In this document: one piece after another, positions 1 to 13,094 of the stretch
Numbering within the stretch: the first letter of the stretch is position 1
Layout of the letters: each line of letters begins with the position of its first letter
DNA from: Dipetalonema caudispina
Taxonomy: Eukaryota; Nematoda; Chromadorea; Rhabditida; Onchocercidae
DNA: 64,000 nt
Assembly: GCA_013365325.1 (NCBI GenBank)
Contig: JABVXV010000029.1
Span: 62,001 to 126,000 of the forward strand
Direction: 5' to 3'
Made by a program: the position numbers and the translations under genes
The notes under the pieces: generated by a model
The model's input: only the letters and a program-made list of their open reading frames with translations
Database searches by the model: none
What the model was told of the DNA's origin: nothing

Positions 1-408
1 AATATTCTCATGAATCATCACTATATTAACAAACTTTTAATTCATTCATCCCAAATTTTCATGAATAAATTTTTGTTTTTGTCAGCCTGAATATTATTTC
101 TAGTTTAGTTTAGGTTAAACTCCCGAGGGATGAAATCAGAGATCGAATAGTTATCATTTTAAAAATGATATAATATCTGTTGTCATTATCATCAAATGTT
201 GTGAAAGGAATAGAATTTAAAAAGGAGAATTCTTTGCTACATGTTTTATTACGTTGATTTATACACGCAAGTGAAATGTGTGTCATAAAACGAACAGCAC
301 TGATGAAATTTTACGGAAAGATAGACTTGGTATTGTTAAATAAACTTATTAAGAATCAATCGGAATGATTACAAAATAAAAAATTACTCATATAACAAAT
401 CCTGATAC

Positions 409-3400
409 CTATGACGTCGAATCGTGCCTTTCGAGATCCTTCCACGGCATCCGCTGGAAATTGCATATCTATTTGTTTTTTGATTTCAGCACTACCATTC
501 GTTTGTGTCAAATCGAGCATTAAAAGTGTATTCCTGTCCACTCGATATCCTTCCGGCTACAATTCATATTCAAATTATCATTTCCGGCTAGGTGTTATGT
601 TGTTAATTAATGATAAACTAAAAAAAAAAAAAAAGATGAAAGATATACCTCAACTCGTAGTACTTGTTCCACTGCATCACCTGCTATAGCAGATTGTGCT
701 ATCACAGAAAGCATCACATCACCAATCTTGGTTGGTACAATGGGAAAGTAAACTGCTTTAGATACACCACCACTCGGTACCGATATCATCCTTACATTGT
801 GCTTCTTGCTTTTCATATTCTTACTATAAGTTATGAAAATACTAATTGATTAACTAATTTTGAATTATATTAATTAAAATAAGTAAAAAAAAAAAGCTTC
901 TATAAATCAAAAGAAAAAGAAAAAAACTATCACTGATATTTCAATACCAATGTAATGTTTGTAATAATTTAATTTACCTGGTAAATTTTTTAGTAGTACC
1001 ATCTTTTTGTAGAAAATCATAACCAACATCTTCGCCATCTTTTAGTGTTACTGTTACCTGAACAGAAAATTTCATCATTAGCTAAGAAAGATGATAATTT
1101 CAATAATTAATATATAAATTTAATAAATAACAAAAATGATAATAATGATAATAAATAATGATGAGAAATATGGTCATAATTATAATTATGATGATTGATA
1201 TATGAATGAAGGAATAAACTAACATCTTGTTCACTATCCATATAATTGAAGATTAACACTTGCAAAGCAAATTTCTCTCCACGTTTCACAGAATACGGTA
1301 GATTGATACGGATGAAAAATGGTCGAAATACTGTCAGCTTGAATTGATCAAATATAAACAAATTATCCGTGAAGGTTATATTTTTTTTTTTTTTTTAAGA
1401 AATAGATTAAAATGAAAGTAAAGAATATCGATTCCTCATTTGGTAATTGTGAATCGATCAAGAATGAATGTGATCATTTATTTGAAAGGAAAAAAAGTTT
1501 CACATTAAAGGTATGATAATTATACTTTTGAAGTGGATGGAGCAACTCCAAGGCCAGTTTCATCATTGATAGCGAAAGCACTTGCAATCCAAGATGTTAT
1601 TGTATCCGGTACAACCGCTTCGAAGACAGCCTCCCCGGTATCTCTGAAGTACGAAAATATTCAAATATCTACATGTTGACCTCTTCCTCAATCTTCATTA
1701 CCTAAATCTCGGGATGATAGTATTAGATGTATAGGATAAGACAAAATGATAACTTTTATCTTCAAATTGTCTATCTCAATGAAGTAGTTTGAAATTTTTC
1801 AGTAATCAATAAATTTGAAAGATTTTAAATTGAAAAGAAATGCTATAATTTACAAAAATACTATTGAAATATAATAATTGCAAGTAAAATTGAAAAAATT
1901 CGAAATATTCTTTGCATTAAAGAAATTTTCTCTCAAAAAATAGTTATATATTATAAAAATGGCCTTACTTATGGTTTTTTTATTGCGAGGAACTTTTTTT
2001 TTACCTATTCATGTCGGTCCATTTTTGAAAATAATTTTAACTAAAATGATTTCCATTTCCCTCAGTTTTTTTTTATCTCTTTCTCAGCATTATTTGCAAA
2101 TGTTTCCTTATCACTTCATAGAAAAATTATTACATTTCAAAATTTAAACAATTAAACTTCAATATGTACGTTGATCGATTTAAAATACCTGCAAATTTTT
2201 TTCCAAAAATTTAATCTTAATCATTGAAACGTAGTTTTATGTATAGTTTTTTTTTCTCCTTTTGACAAGAAGTCTGATCAATCATACTATCTTTTATTGA
2301 CAGAAAGATTTTAATTTATCTCTTTTAAAAGTCTATCCTAACATTCCTTTCATCACATTCAACTTGTTGTCTTTCGAAGAAAAAGGTCACACTCAAACGA
2401 GATAGTTGACTTCGTCAAGATCATCTTACCACTATTAATTGTTATCCGGCATATATTTCGCTTTCTAGATATGCGATTGTGGTTCACATAATTCTGGATG
2501 CATGTCGGATTTGTATTATGAATATAACATATTATAGATGCAGTAAAATATTTATTTCCTATGGATTTAACTTACTATTATTAGCCCTTGCATTAATATC
2601 CGAAAGAAGAGGATACAAGAGGATATTTAGAATTATCTAACGAGAATGCCCGAACAGTTTTTTTTTCTTTCCCGCAGAATTCATTATATATACTATATCA
2701 TCTTAAGTGTTTCTATCTGAAAGAATAATTCGAAATGAAACATATAAATTATTCGCATATTTTACTTAATTACAATAAACTTTTTCCTCTCATCCAATTA
2801 AAAGATCTCCGCCGGGAAAAGAAATGTTCACTCTTCTCTACTTTTTGCAGCCTTTCAAATGAATGAGCGAAGAATCAGTTTGAAACGATCATTTCATCTT
2901 ATGACAATGCCAATAAACAGGAAATCCTGTTTCTCTTTTTATGAGATCATTCATTTCCAATCAATGATTCCGAAAATTTACAACGACAGCAATGGAGAGT
3001 ATTTGTTGAAAACAGGAACAGGTCTTCGTGCTCTCTTCTTCAACAAAGACAGATTGACGCTATGATTGTAATGAAAACGTTTAGAAGTTCAAGAATTTGG
3101 TTTAAGCATAAGAAGGAATTTCAGTGGAGAAGGAAAAAGAAAAACGTTAGAATGAATAAAGTTTAAAATTTTCAACTTCAATATGATAATAATGATAGCA
3201 TAATTTTGCTTGAAATGGCTAAGAGGAGTTAGAATTTACGACCACGTAGCACAGCACTGAAAGGATTATGTGTGATGTAGTTTGTATTCGTGATAAAAAA
3301 TCTCAGAGGTGCAAGAACTAGCTGTGCGTGAAAACGATTAACGCAAGTGTAAAATTACGATATGTTAAGTGATGTAAAGAGAACACGTACCATCACAAAC

Positions 3401-6400
3401 TTCCTAAGCTTGATGGAGAAAGAATGAAGAAAATAGTACGTGAAACGATGTGCAAGTTATATTGACATCAATAATTAAATTATTATAGTTTGAGCTAAGT
3501 AAATAATATTAATGGCTAAGAAGGGTCAAGATTTAAACACAGGTAACTTAGCTATCTGTTATTTGATTAATTTATTTGTATTAATCAATAACATATAATA
3601 ATCAATTAGACAGTAAATGATATGAATGATAAGTTTAAAAAAAAATAGGGGAAATAAATGATATGTCTAGTCATTAATTTCATCTCGAATTAAGACCGAT
3701 AATTGTTGTAATGAAGATGATGTTATGTCAGATATCCATTTGAGTTCTTTAGAATAATTGAATAATTAATTTACTGTTAATTGTTTTATTATATCGACTG
3801 GAGCAGGAAATAGTTCGTAAGAACAGAATGATATAAAGAGTACCGAGTTCGCATGTTGCTCCAAACCCATGTTTCCGGAAACAATTTCCGTATCTTATGT
3901 AAGTCATATAGGTTGGAACTTTCCTCCGATATTTCTTCATCCACACCTACTTTAAGTACAGAACGCGCAACACCAAATGCGATTGCTGGAAATCGTCGCC
4001 AACTTTTGAAATTCACTAAAATGGAAAAAAGCCAGTTTGGAATAAACAAACTTCAGCGAAAGCAAAGGGCCAAAGCTTTGCACCGAAAAGGGCGAAATAT
4101 ATAGCCAAGGAAGGATGCTATGGATGAAGTATATGAAAGAAACGGAAGAATAAAATAATGGATAAAATGTTATCCAAGGATGATTGTTATCACCGATCAG
4201 TGATAACATTATCAGATAATCATCCTATGTAATCAATGTCTTCTGAAGTAAGACTCTTTCATTGGCAGAGATATCATGCAATACCAATGAAGAAAAATGA
4301 TCATTCTTTTACAGTGCTGATAAAGGTAAAAGATAAATTACAACATTTTAAGGTTACGGCAATAAAGTGATAACCGTTTTGCTGTTAGCTCAAAAAGGAT
4401 AGGATAATAGATCCAGTAGCCTGTATAACTTTCAAAAATGTAATGAATTTTGATAACTATCGTATTTGTTCAGGCACATAATTATGATTATTTGTAAATT
4501 GATGTCAAAGTTATAGCAAAGTTGCAGAGGTAAGTGATTTAGTTTCAGTTTTGCCCACAAAACGAAGTATTAATTAAATGACAAATTCAGTGCTGTCGCC
4601 TTCCTCTCATAAATTTCCCGTATATGCCTGAAATGTATTGGCAGGAAGTGAAATGTTATTACGATCGGTTAAATCACTCGGTTATGCTTGCTACTAATGG
4701 ATGCTTATCATGCTTTTGGTAAATAATGAGGTAAATGCACTAATAACACGCGAAGGATGCAAATAGCATGCACCATGCATAATGCACGATTGTTTTTTTT
4801 TTTTTTTTCTTCCTTTTTCTACTACGTAAGCATAGCTATTGCATTATTTTCTGAAAATTAATTTCAAATTAAATGATCATTTGTTTGCAACATACTTGCA
4901 GATGGTGGTGCAATGTCAAAGGTGAAGATAAAAATGGATTTCTATTAATTTATCTCTTTTTTTGTGAGAATGAGGAGAATTTACATCCAAATGATGATAT
5001 TAAACACTGTGAAAATTAATAAAAACCTAAAAAATGAAATTAACTGTAAAAATTTGCTTCCTCGAAATTGAAAATGGAAGGTTATTATAAAAGAATATAT
5101 GAAAAAAAAAACGAAAAAATAGGATAAATATATTCGGGAAGATTCAACCTGACAATAATTTACTTCCAAATTTATTTAATAATTCCAGGTTCTCTCCTAT
5201 AACTACTTTTCCACCAGCAGTTATTTCGCACCATTCAGCATATTTGCATTTGGCTCTTCCTATAGAAAAGAAAATACTAATTGCAATCACAAAAATCATG
5301 ATTACGATCTGACCAAAATCGCGATCTGATGTTAGCGCTAGAAGTAACACTAACTTCAATCGAGACCTCTACAGTCATACTGTTAGTACAGCATTTTTGA
5401 CTTTGATAGCTTATTGTTATTGATAATTAACTAAAAATAGTATTGATAAAGAGATGGATCGACTAGCGAAACTACTGTATTCAATATCATCTACAGTACT
5501 ATGACCGACCATAGGATTACGGTAGCTATATTTAATTAATGATCGGAGAGATTTAAGGAATCCTAGCAAATAAATATAATTGTTTTCAACATCAGTCTAC
5601 GGCTGAAGCATTGTGATGACACAAGTAAATGAAGGGTGAAAAAAAAAGTATATACCACATGAAATTGAATTTTTCACAAATTTAACAAATGAATGAGTGT
5701 GCTTTGTATTTGAAGAAATGAAACAGATTTTGGCTGAGATATACAACAAGTAGCCAAGAAAATAACAGATTAGCTTCTTATGAATTGTCATGAAAGAAGC
5801 AGACTTTTTGATCAAATTAAAACAGGATATTACCATTTAACTTGAGTTAGCATTCCATCTAAAGCAACAAACAGGCGAAATTTGTCAAAGCTAAGTTAAT
5901 CAACTTGATCATCCCTCAAATTCAATTCTCTTCCCATTCTTTATGAATGAATGTTACGTACGCTTACTAATTTAATCACCAATACCATGCAAGTTGTAGT
6001 TCGGACGTAAAAGTAAGACTGAAATTAAGTCTTTTGCTCACATCCTTTTACCAAACCAAAGATCAAACGTGTATTTAAACAAAAAAAAAAAAAAAAAAAA
6101 GAAACAAAAAAAAAAAAAAAGAAAAAAGACTACAATGAATCTAACAGAAATGCTCCTCAAATAACATAAAATTCGAAGATAAAAGTGGATAGAATTGATC
6201 TTACTCTGAGGCAAAAGTAGCGTTCCACATCCAGGATTCCGGAAAATTCTTCCTTATTCGTATGATTTCAGAACTTTTCACAGAAGCGATAAGATTCGCA
6301 TCGTATTCTAACATTATATTAGCATGGAAATTATTGCCCAACGGTTGTGCAAATCCTGAAATATTAGCTCCTTCCGCTCCTGAAGGTAATATTTTCATTT

Positions 6401-9400
6401 TGTCATTATTTGCTCATACAGACATTATCATTATACCTTTCCTTTACTCAGGCTAGAAATCTTGACTCCCTCCTGACGTTGTTAATGATAATGGCAGCGA
6501 TAATGATGATATAATGATACTGACACTGCTAAGAGTAGTGATAAACAAACGAGGTGGATAGTAATGATATTATCTGATTGTGATACTATTCTAACAAGAA
6601 TTACAATGCCAATAGTAGCATATACCATTGACATTATCACTGATAGCAGTATTAACAATACTACGAAAAGTATGATAAATTAAATGTGAAGATTAGTCAA
6701 CTTTTACTTAATACATTTGTGTTAATTAGTAAAAAAAAATGTAATAAAAATGTAATTGCTTTTCATAACGATTAATCAATTAATTAGTACAATTTGTTAA
6801 CGATTACAACTTTAACAATGAGCAAATCAGTAATGTAAGCTAAAGAATTATGAATGAAAAATGATTTATGTGCTGAACTTTAAATTTACACTTTTTTTAC
6901 TGTAATCTTTGAGAAAATTTGGCTCAAAATTTCTTATACAAGGGTTACCGTATTGTTATGAAAAGAGTACTATCATAATCTTTTCGTTTTACCATCCTAA
7001 TGTAATAAGTGATCGGTCAAAAATAAACTTATCAACTAATTCTTAGGTTTTTTGGGCAAAATGATTAAAAAGTATTACAAAAGCAATGTATCAACAAGCA
7101 TTCAGTATACTTTACAATTCGAGTATTCAAAGATTGCTCGGATATCCCGGGATTAATTATCGAGGAAAAGCCAGGATTCTTACACTATTAAATTGGCTCT
7201 CTATAATCATTTTTAAAGATATGAGATCGATCAATAATTTAACAAAGAGAGGTCATGCATTAAAGTACTTTCAATCATTAAATACTTTCCGAGTGGTAGT
7301 GTAATTAGCGCATTCATGAATTATGGAAAATGTTGCAAACAAAGAGAGATCATGCATTAAAGTCCAAAGGTTAAGTATTTAGCTTTAAGCACAATAGAAA
7401 GGAAAAGTAGAAAAAGATTGATCTCATGGAAGGACTGATTGGTCAACAGATTTGCTTGTTGTGGTCGTCTTTATCATGCCCCATTTGGTCACTCATTGAA
7501 ATCCCCAAATAATCAGTTATTCGATAGTTATAGCATGGTAACTAGGCTCTTGAAAAGTGGTTGTTATTAGCCAAAGAGAAAGGCAAATTTCGATTATCAT
7601 CTCTTGGACTATCAGGAAAACACATTAAGTATCCTTTATTCCCATAAGCAAAAATTGGCGTATATCTTAATTTTTGGGTTAATTATAAATCAAGCAATGG
7701 TTAGTATCGGGAACTTTCCCGAGATTATTTGCAAAATAGCAAAAAAATGTGAAATATCGGTGCAACCGTAATAGCGTGCATTTATTTCATTCTCATTCTT
7801 ATTTTACAACCAATTCAACAATTTGAGGATGTTTGTTTTTTCTCTTTTTTTTTTTTTTTGTAAATGAAGTTAAATGGTATAATGTTTGGTGAATTTTAAA
7901 AAGATGATGAAATACATAAATTATTTAAGGCAGCGTGTCATAAAACGATTATTAGAAAATTAAAGGTGAAATTTTTTTAAATCTTATCTCTCTTTCCAAC
8001 AATATCATGTTCTAGAAGAATAGATAAAATCTAGCGAAGAGGTGGCCATAAGACTTCCAAAAAAGAAAAAAAAAAAAGAAAGCACTTACTTGCCATTTCA
8101 GGTCCACGAAATAAAAGGGCATCAGTTAGAACAACCAGGCCTGAGTTCTGCAAATTCGTGGATATGAGGGAAAAATTTTTATGATCTTTTTAATATTGTA
8201 AGGATACATTTTTTTTTTTTTTTTTTTTTGCTCTTTGTTCATAAGAAGGTTTAAAATACTAACGTCAAAAATCGTTGCCGCATCTTTACCACCAATTCCC
8301 CACCATGGGTACCAAACAGATCGTTTACGACGTTGTGCATCTGCTTCCCATGATCGGAAATCACGTCCAACAATCGTTGTATCGTATTGTTCCACATCTT
8401 GTTCTACCTGAAGTGATCATGTTTTCCATTACGATAATCTTAAAAGTCAAATTTATTCCAAAACGAATCGCTGTATCATTTGATTCCAAATGTTTTTTGA
8501 ATAGAGTAAATATGAGTAGATATATTTGATCTTAAATGTTGACATCAAATTTTAGCTTAAATTTAGCGTATTTCATAGTGGATGTTATCTTTCGGATTCT
8601 TACACGCAAATGAAATTTATAAATAAATTAATTTGAAATTTAACTTTGATGAATCGATTTCTAACTTACCAAATCTTTTGTGATATCATTCCCAGATTTT
8701 AGAAGTAGGACACTTTGATCAACAGCAAGCAAAGCGCAGTATGATTCCGGATCTGCTTTTATGGTATATTTTACTGAAGTACCCGGTTCTGCAGTAGTAT
8801 GGTCAGCCGTAAGTGAGACCTAAACATAATATTGTAATCGTTGTTAAATTTCTTTAGAGTTTTCATTTTTGATTATATTTCTAACTTATTTAACTAATTT
8901 CTTAAGCTAATTTTCTAAAGTAATTTTTGACTTGCAACCAATGATTTTCGTTGAATCTTTTAATAATCTGTTAAAATATATGATTACTGACATTGTTCCG
9001 GAATAAGCCATCGACTCGAAAATCAGTAGCATCGACTAGAATTTCTTGATTCGATGTTCGTACAGTATACACGACCAACATCGCTTTCGGTGCCATTTGC
9101 GATGTCGCTGTGAATGTAATCGTTGCCAGATCACCATTAACTGACATATTTTGAACAAGAATTACCGATCCACGAGCTATTACCTGAAGTTTAAGATATC
9201 ACTACTTTCACTTATCAATGATACTCATAATATTTGATGACAGTTGATCCTTTTGATAAGTCAAACAAAAAAAATTCGATAATTTGAGGCGCATAATTAT
9301 TATTTAACTACTTGCGAACTTTTTGCTAACAAAATTTTTGCATATTATCACTTACTTGCACTTTTAAAACATATAATAACACTGATTAACAACCTGATAA

Positions 9401-12400
9401 GTGATTGTAGATAAAGGTTCGGTAGCTTTCACAGTAAAAGACAATGTTTTCCCCGTATCAACAACACCAGTATGATCGGCAATTAATTGCAAGAAATTAT
9501 TTGATGGACTTTTGCCTGCTTCAATATAAAGAATTGAATAAATGCTCGCATCTTTGAAATTATCTTTTCCGGAACGATCATAATGCGCCTGCAGTAAATA
9601 ATAATATTTGTCGTTGTTGTAGAAGAAAGAAAAAAAAAGAAAACAACGTATTTTTTTTTTTTTAAATTTAATTGATATATATGCGATTAATAAATAAAAT
9701 TTGCTTCTTTTTTCATCTACTTCCTGTGGAATGCAAAAATGTTGGAAAAGAAAAGTATGAATCAAAATTGGAATAGGTTGAAAAATAACTTCAACTCGAG
9801 CATCGCTGCAATTATTTGGTGGTTGTAATGTAATCACAGCAGTTCCATGAGCATCTAAATCTACAATTTTTACTTCCTTTTCTTCATGTTGTGCTATCGA
9901 ATCGCTCACATAGAGGTAACTGTAGAATGTTGTCACCTAAACGATTTATATGTTAAAATTCATAAAAGTCAAAGGTTACAAAAAAAAGACACCTTCCATT
10001 TCATCATCATTATTCATAAGTCATAATTTTGTTTAAGATACGTTTCAATAACTGCTAACTTCCCAGGATTCAATTAAATTATAAATTTAATAATATAATT
10101 TTTGTTACCTGTACACGTTTAGGTATGGTAGCCTTAACTGGTGTATCATCCATTTGCTTCAATGTAATAACGACACTATATCCGAGACCAGGTTTAAATG
10201 TTTCACCCTGTTTTTCCATATCCAATTTGACATCATGTCGATAAGCAATGATCTTAAAATGTTGAATTTATTCAACAATTTCTTCATATCTTTTAAATTT
10301 TGGAAAGCAAAAAAAAAAAAACGATAAATTTCTTTGTTAGAATTGCAAAACTATAATGGTAGGTTTATTTTGTAACAATTATAATAAAGATTAACCTGTG
10401 CGGTAGCATTTCTTTTAATATCTGTCAAATCTTCGGTAACTGTTGCAGTAATTCTTACTGAACTACCACCATATCCAGTTACCAATTTATGCTTCTTCAG
10501 TTCATCATTTGTAAAGACAATAGTTGCTTCGCCCATATTATTCAAATTTACTGTTCGTTCAATAACATTCTCTTGTTCAGCCTAGAAATTTTCATGTTAG
10601 AATGATAAACCATAATGATAGGCTTATTTTATGAAAGCTGATATAATCACATTTCATAAATTAATACATAAAGTATACAATTCAAACCTTTTCAACAGTT
10701 CCATCATCTGAAACAATTAATGGTACCGTGAAATGATGCCAAGGTAATTCTAAAGTTACTTTTGCTTTACCGGATACACCTTTTCCATATGTATACCTAT
10801 AATAGCTTGTATTAATGATTTGACGAAAGATAAGCAATCAATCATTGTAGATTGATTTTAGATATTATTTGAAATTTTTCTGAGAAATATTCAGGAATTA
10901 TCAAAAATCAGTACTGATTTCTTCATTCAATACTTATATCAGAATGAATGATAATATTATATAATGTATAAATGAATTACTTCGCTTCAACATGAACGCT
11001 TAAATCGTCATTGATGGTAATAAAATTTGGCGTTTTCACATTCACTTCAAATTTCGGTAATACATATTTGTCAACCGTGAAATCTTTCTCAAATTTAATA
11101 CCACTTTTTGTTTTTACCATTATTTGCCAATCACCAAGCGGTGGTTCCACCGATAGTTGCAGTTCACTTGAGTACACTCCTATAAATTATTTTTTTTCAT
11201 CCGTTTTTTTTTTTTTTTTTTTCTTCTCTTTTTGGTTTATTACTCTCATTGAAAATTTCAAATATTTCATTGAAGAATTGTAACAGAATTATGAATTTTT
11301 AATGATATCAAATTTTCAATAATACCTTTCACCAATGGTTGATCGTTTTTCTTACTAATAATATTTTGATTCGGATCTTTGATTATCACAGAAAGCGTTT
11401 CCGAATAAGGTTTTAAATCCGGTGTTACCACTACTACACGATATCGTACTGTAATTCTTTGATGTAAAAATATGACAATTAAACGTTTTTGTTTGAAGTT
11501 TGAAAGTTATGAATCAATTACAAAACATTTTCAAATTCAAAGAATTTCAAAAAGCAAACCAATAGATCCAGGCTTGTAGATTGCTTTATCAGTTTGTATA
11601 AACACGGAAAGTGATTTTGCATCAAAACGAACATCTTCCTCATCTTCGAACAAAATCTTCGAACTTAACGTCTCACCTCTCACATATACTTTGTAGTACG
11701 AACCAGGTAGAAGTATTTCAGGTGACAATTCACTAATTGTTATTGTTTGTGGTACTCCTAAAATTGTTCAAAATTAAAATCAATCAATTGATAATTTGAT
11801 CAAATAAATGAAACATCTATTTAATAATTTTGAGCATAATTCAAACTAATTTTTTGGCAACCAATATAATCTTCAAATGAAATACGAATTATAGCACATC
11901 ATTAAATGTGCCTCTTAAAGAACTCGTTTTCTCAAATTAAAAACCTTTAAGTATACTTTCCCTTATAATACTTTGAGAGATTTTTGCTAGATTAAATTGA
12001 TAAAAACTTGTATTTTATAAAAGTTTTTAATCAAATATATAATGAAATAATTCTTAATATAAAAATCATTGCAGTAATCATAACAGATAACGAATGGAAA
12101 GTGGCTAAAGAAAATTTTTTCATCAATTTTTAAGTCTTACTTTAATTTCAAGACTTAAAAAGTCAACATTTATAGCTTAAACCTAAACAATTTTCTTTTT
12201 TTTTTCTTTCAATCCTTCCTCCCTCTCTTTCGGTATTTCTTCTTTGTATTCTTTGATTGAATAATTTATTAACAAATCTAAGAATATGAAATAGTTCTTA
12301 AAACTTTTGACCTAAAACAGCCAATGGATTTTAGAGGAGTTATAATAAGTAAAATGATAATAACGATGATAACCTGTTTTAACATTATTTACAACACGAG

Positions 12401-12951
12401 CTCCCACTGTATCATTTTGAGCAGTTCGTATTTCAACCCTTACGATATGATCAGTTTCCGTACTTTTTAGTATATTCACCGAAACAGCATACGGTAAACT
12501 TGGCCTGACCACTTTAGGTGCAATTACCAGATATGTTCCAGGACTGAAATTTCATTTTAAACTTTAATAATTCATTTTACGATAGCAAATATAACTAACG
12601 AAGATGGAATAATTTTAGCGCTAACAACAACATCAAACATTTTAGATGTACACATTACTTTAACAAAATTCCGTTGATTGCCTTTAGCATTACACCTTTG
12701 TTTACATTAATTAATTGATTAATTATTGATGGAAACTCAATAACATATTTTATGAAACAAGAATTTTTGTAAATTAAACATTAAGTTATTTAAACTATGA
12801 ATAAATTTGCATAATAAATGCAAGAAACTTACTATGTTTGTTCAGGCCCATCAATGGTCGAATGATGCCAAACTGGTTGTTTCATGACGACAAGAGCTGT
12901 CACGTTACGTAAGGCTACGGCAACAAGGCCGAAAAGCCAGACATTAAACAT
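409..12951 (-). CDS. tep-1: Thioester-containing protein (A2M/complement family), 5' part, C-terminus outside window
   Basis: Secreted innate-immune or protease-trapping protein. Exons (high to low): 12951-12833, 12543-12374, 11757-11560, 11448-11326, 11179-10981, 10796-10688, 10581-10396, 10252-10109, 9936-9790, 9588-9394, 9183-8992, 8819-8670, 8407-8264, 8147-8090, then 6379-6205 or 3985-3844, 1643-1526, about 1379-1224, 1057-978, 808-649, 556-409. All junction phases agree except the acceptor near 1380, where no AG is visible. The start at 12951 gives a hydrophobic signal peptide ([14 protein letters not shown]). Family marks in order: [40 protein letters not shown] at about residue 670, FPExWx[41 protein letters not shown]. 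About 990 residues are encoded here. The GCGEQ thioester and receptor-binding parts should lie left of position 1. Closest assignment is the C. elegans tep-1 type; the symbol is by family resemblance. Confidence 0.93.
3844..3985 (-). CDS. TEP variable-region exon, version B (candidate mutually exclusive exon)
   Basis: 142-nt exon with acceptor GATTTCCAG and donor CG/GTACTC, phase 1 in and phase 2 out, identical to version A. It encodes [20 protein letters not shown] then a stretch ending [19 protein letters not shown]. The shared core with version A is IRK-x-FPE-x-W-x-W; the upstream parts differ in length and sequence. Using both exons in one transcript would break the frame (phase 2 out meets phase 1 in), so they must be alternatives. 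The donor GTACTC is weaker than that of version A. Confidence 0.7.
5133..5259 (-). pseudogene. Possible decayed third TEP variable-region exon
   Basis: Acceptor TTTTCTATAG at 5260 opens a phase-1 frame, as in both intact variable exons, encoding [20 protein letters not shown] and onward to KLLSG. An in-frame TGA then falls where version A has the Lys of RKNFPE, and IFPNIF follows. At DNA level 5131-5148 matches the FPE-coding part of version A at 14 of 18 positions by eye. No donor with the needed phase was found. It may be chance. Confidence 0.28.
6205..6379 (-). CDS. TEP variable-region exon, version A
   Basis: 175-nt exon of the thioester-protein gene with acceptor ACCTTCAG and donor GTAAGA. 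It enters in phase 1 and leaves in phase 2. It encodes a variable stretch ([16 protein letters not shown]...) followed by [17 protein letters not shown], the conserved block that follows the bait-like region in this family. It fits in frame between the exon ending at 8090 and the exon starting at 1643. It shares phases with the exon at 3844-3985 but little sequence outside the FPExWxW block. Confidence 0.85.
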
Positions 12952-13086
12952 TTTTGCTCCTCGTGAATCTACTACTATCTTTCCGGAATCACCGATTTAT
13001 TCTATTCCTGATATCAATCATATTATGAAATTTGAAAATGTATAATAAATTAGAATTAAATGAAACGTCAAAGTGACAACAGTATC

Positions 13087-13094
13087 ACTGATAA
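13087..13094 (+). promoter_or_regulatory. GATA-type site ACTGATAA upstream of TEP gene
   Basis: ACTGATAA lies about 136 bp upstream of the TEP start codon. It matches the extended site bound by nematode intestinal GATA factors (ELT-2 class). A single motif in AT-rich DNA is weak evidence, and other TGATAA words occur nearby. Confidence 0.3.

Noticed and set aside
411..689. 92-codon plus-strand frame over the last two TEP exons in the window
   Set aside because: Antisense shadow of exons 556-409 and 808-649 on the minus strand.
2859..3065. 68-codon plus-strand frame inside the long TEP intron
   Set aside because: No motif, no splice signals, and antisense to an intron of a well-supported gene.
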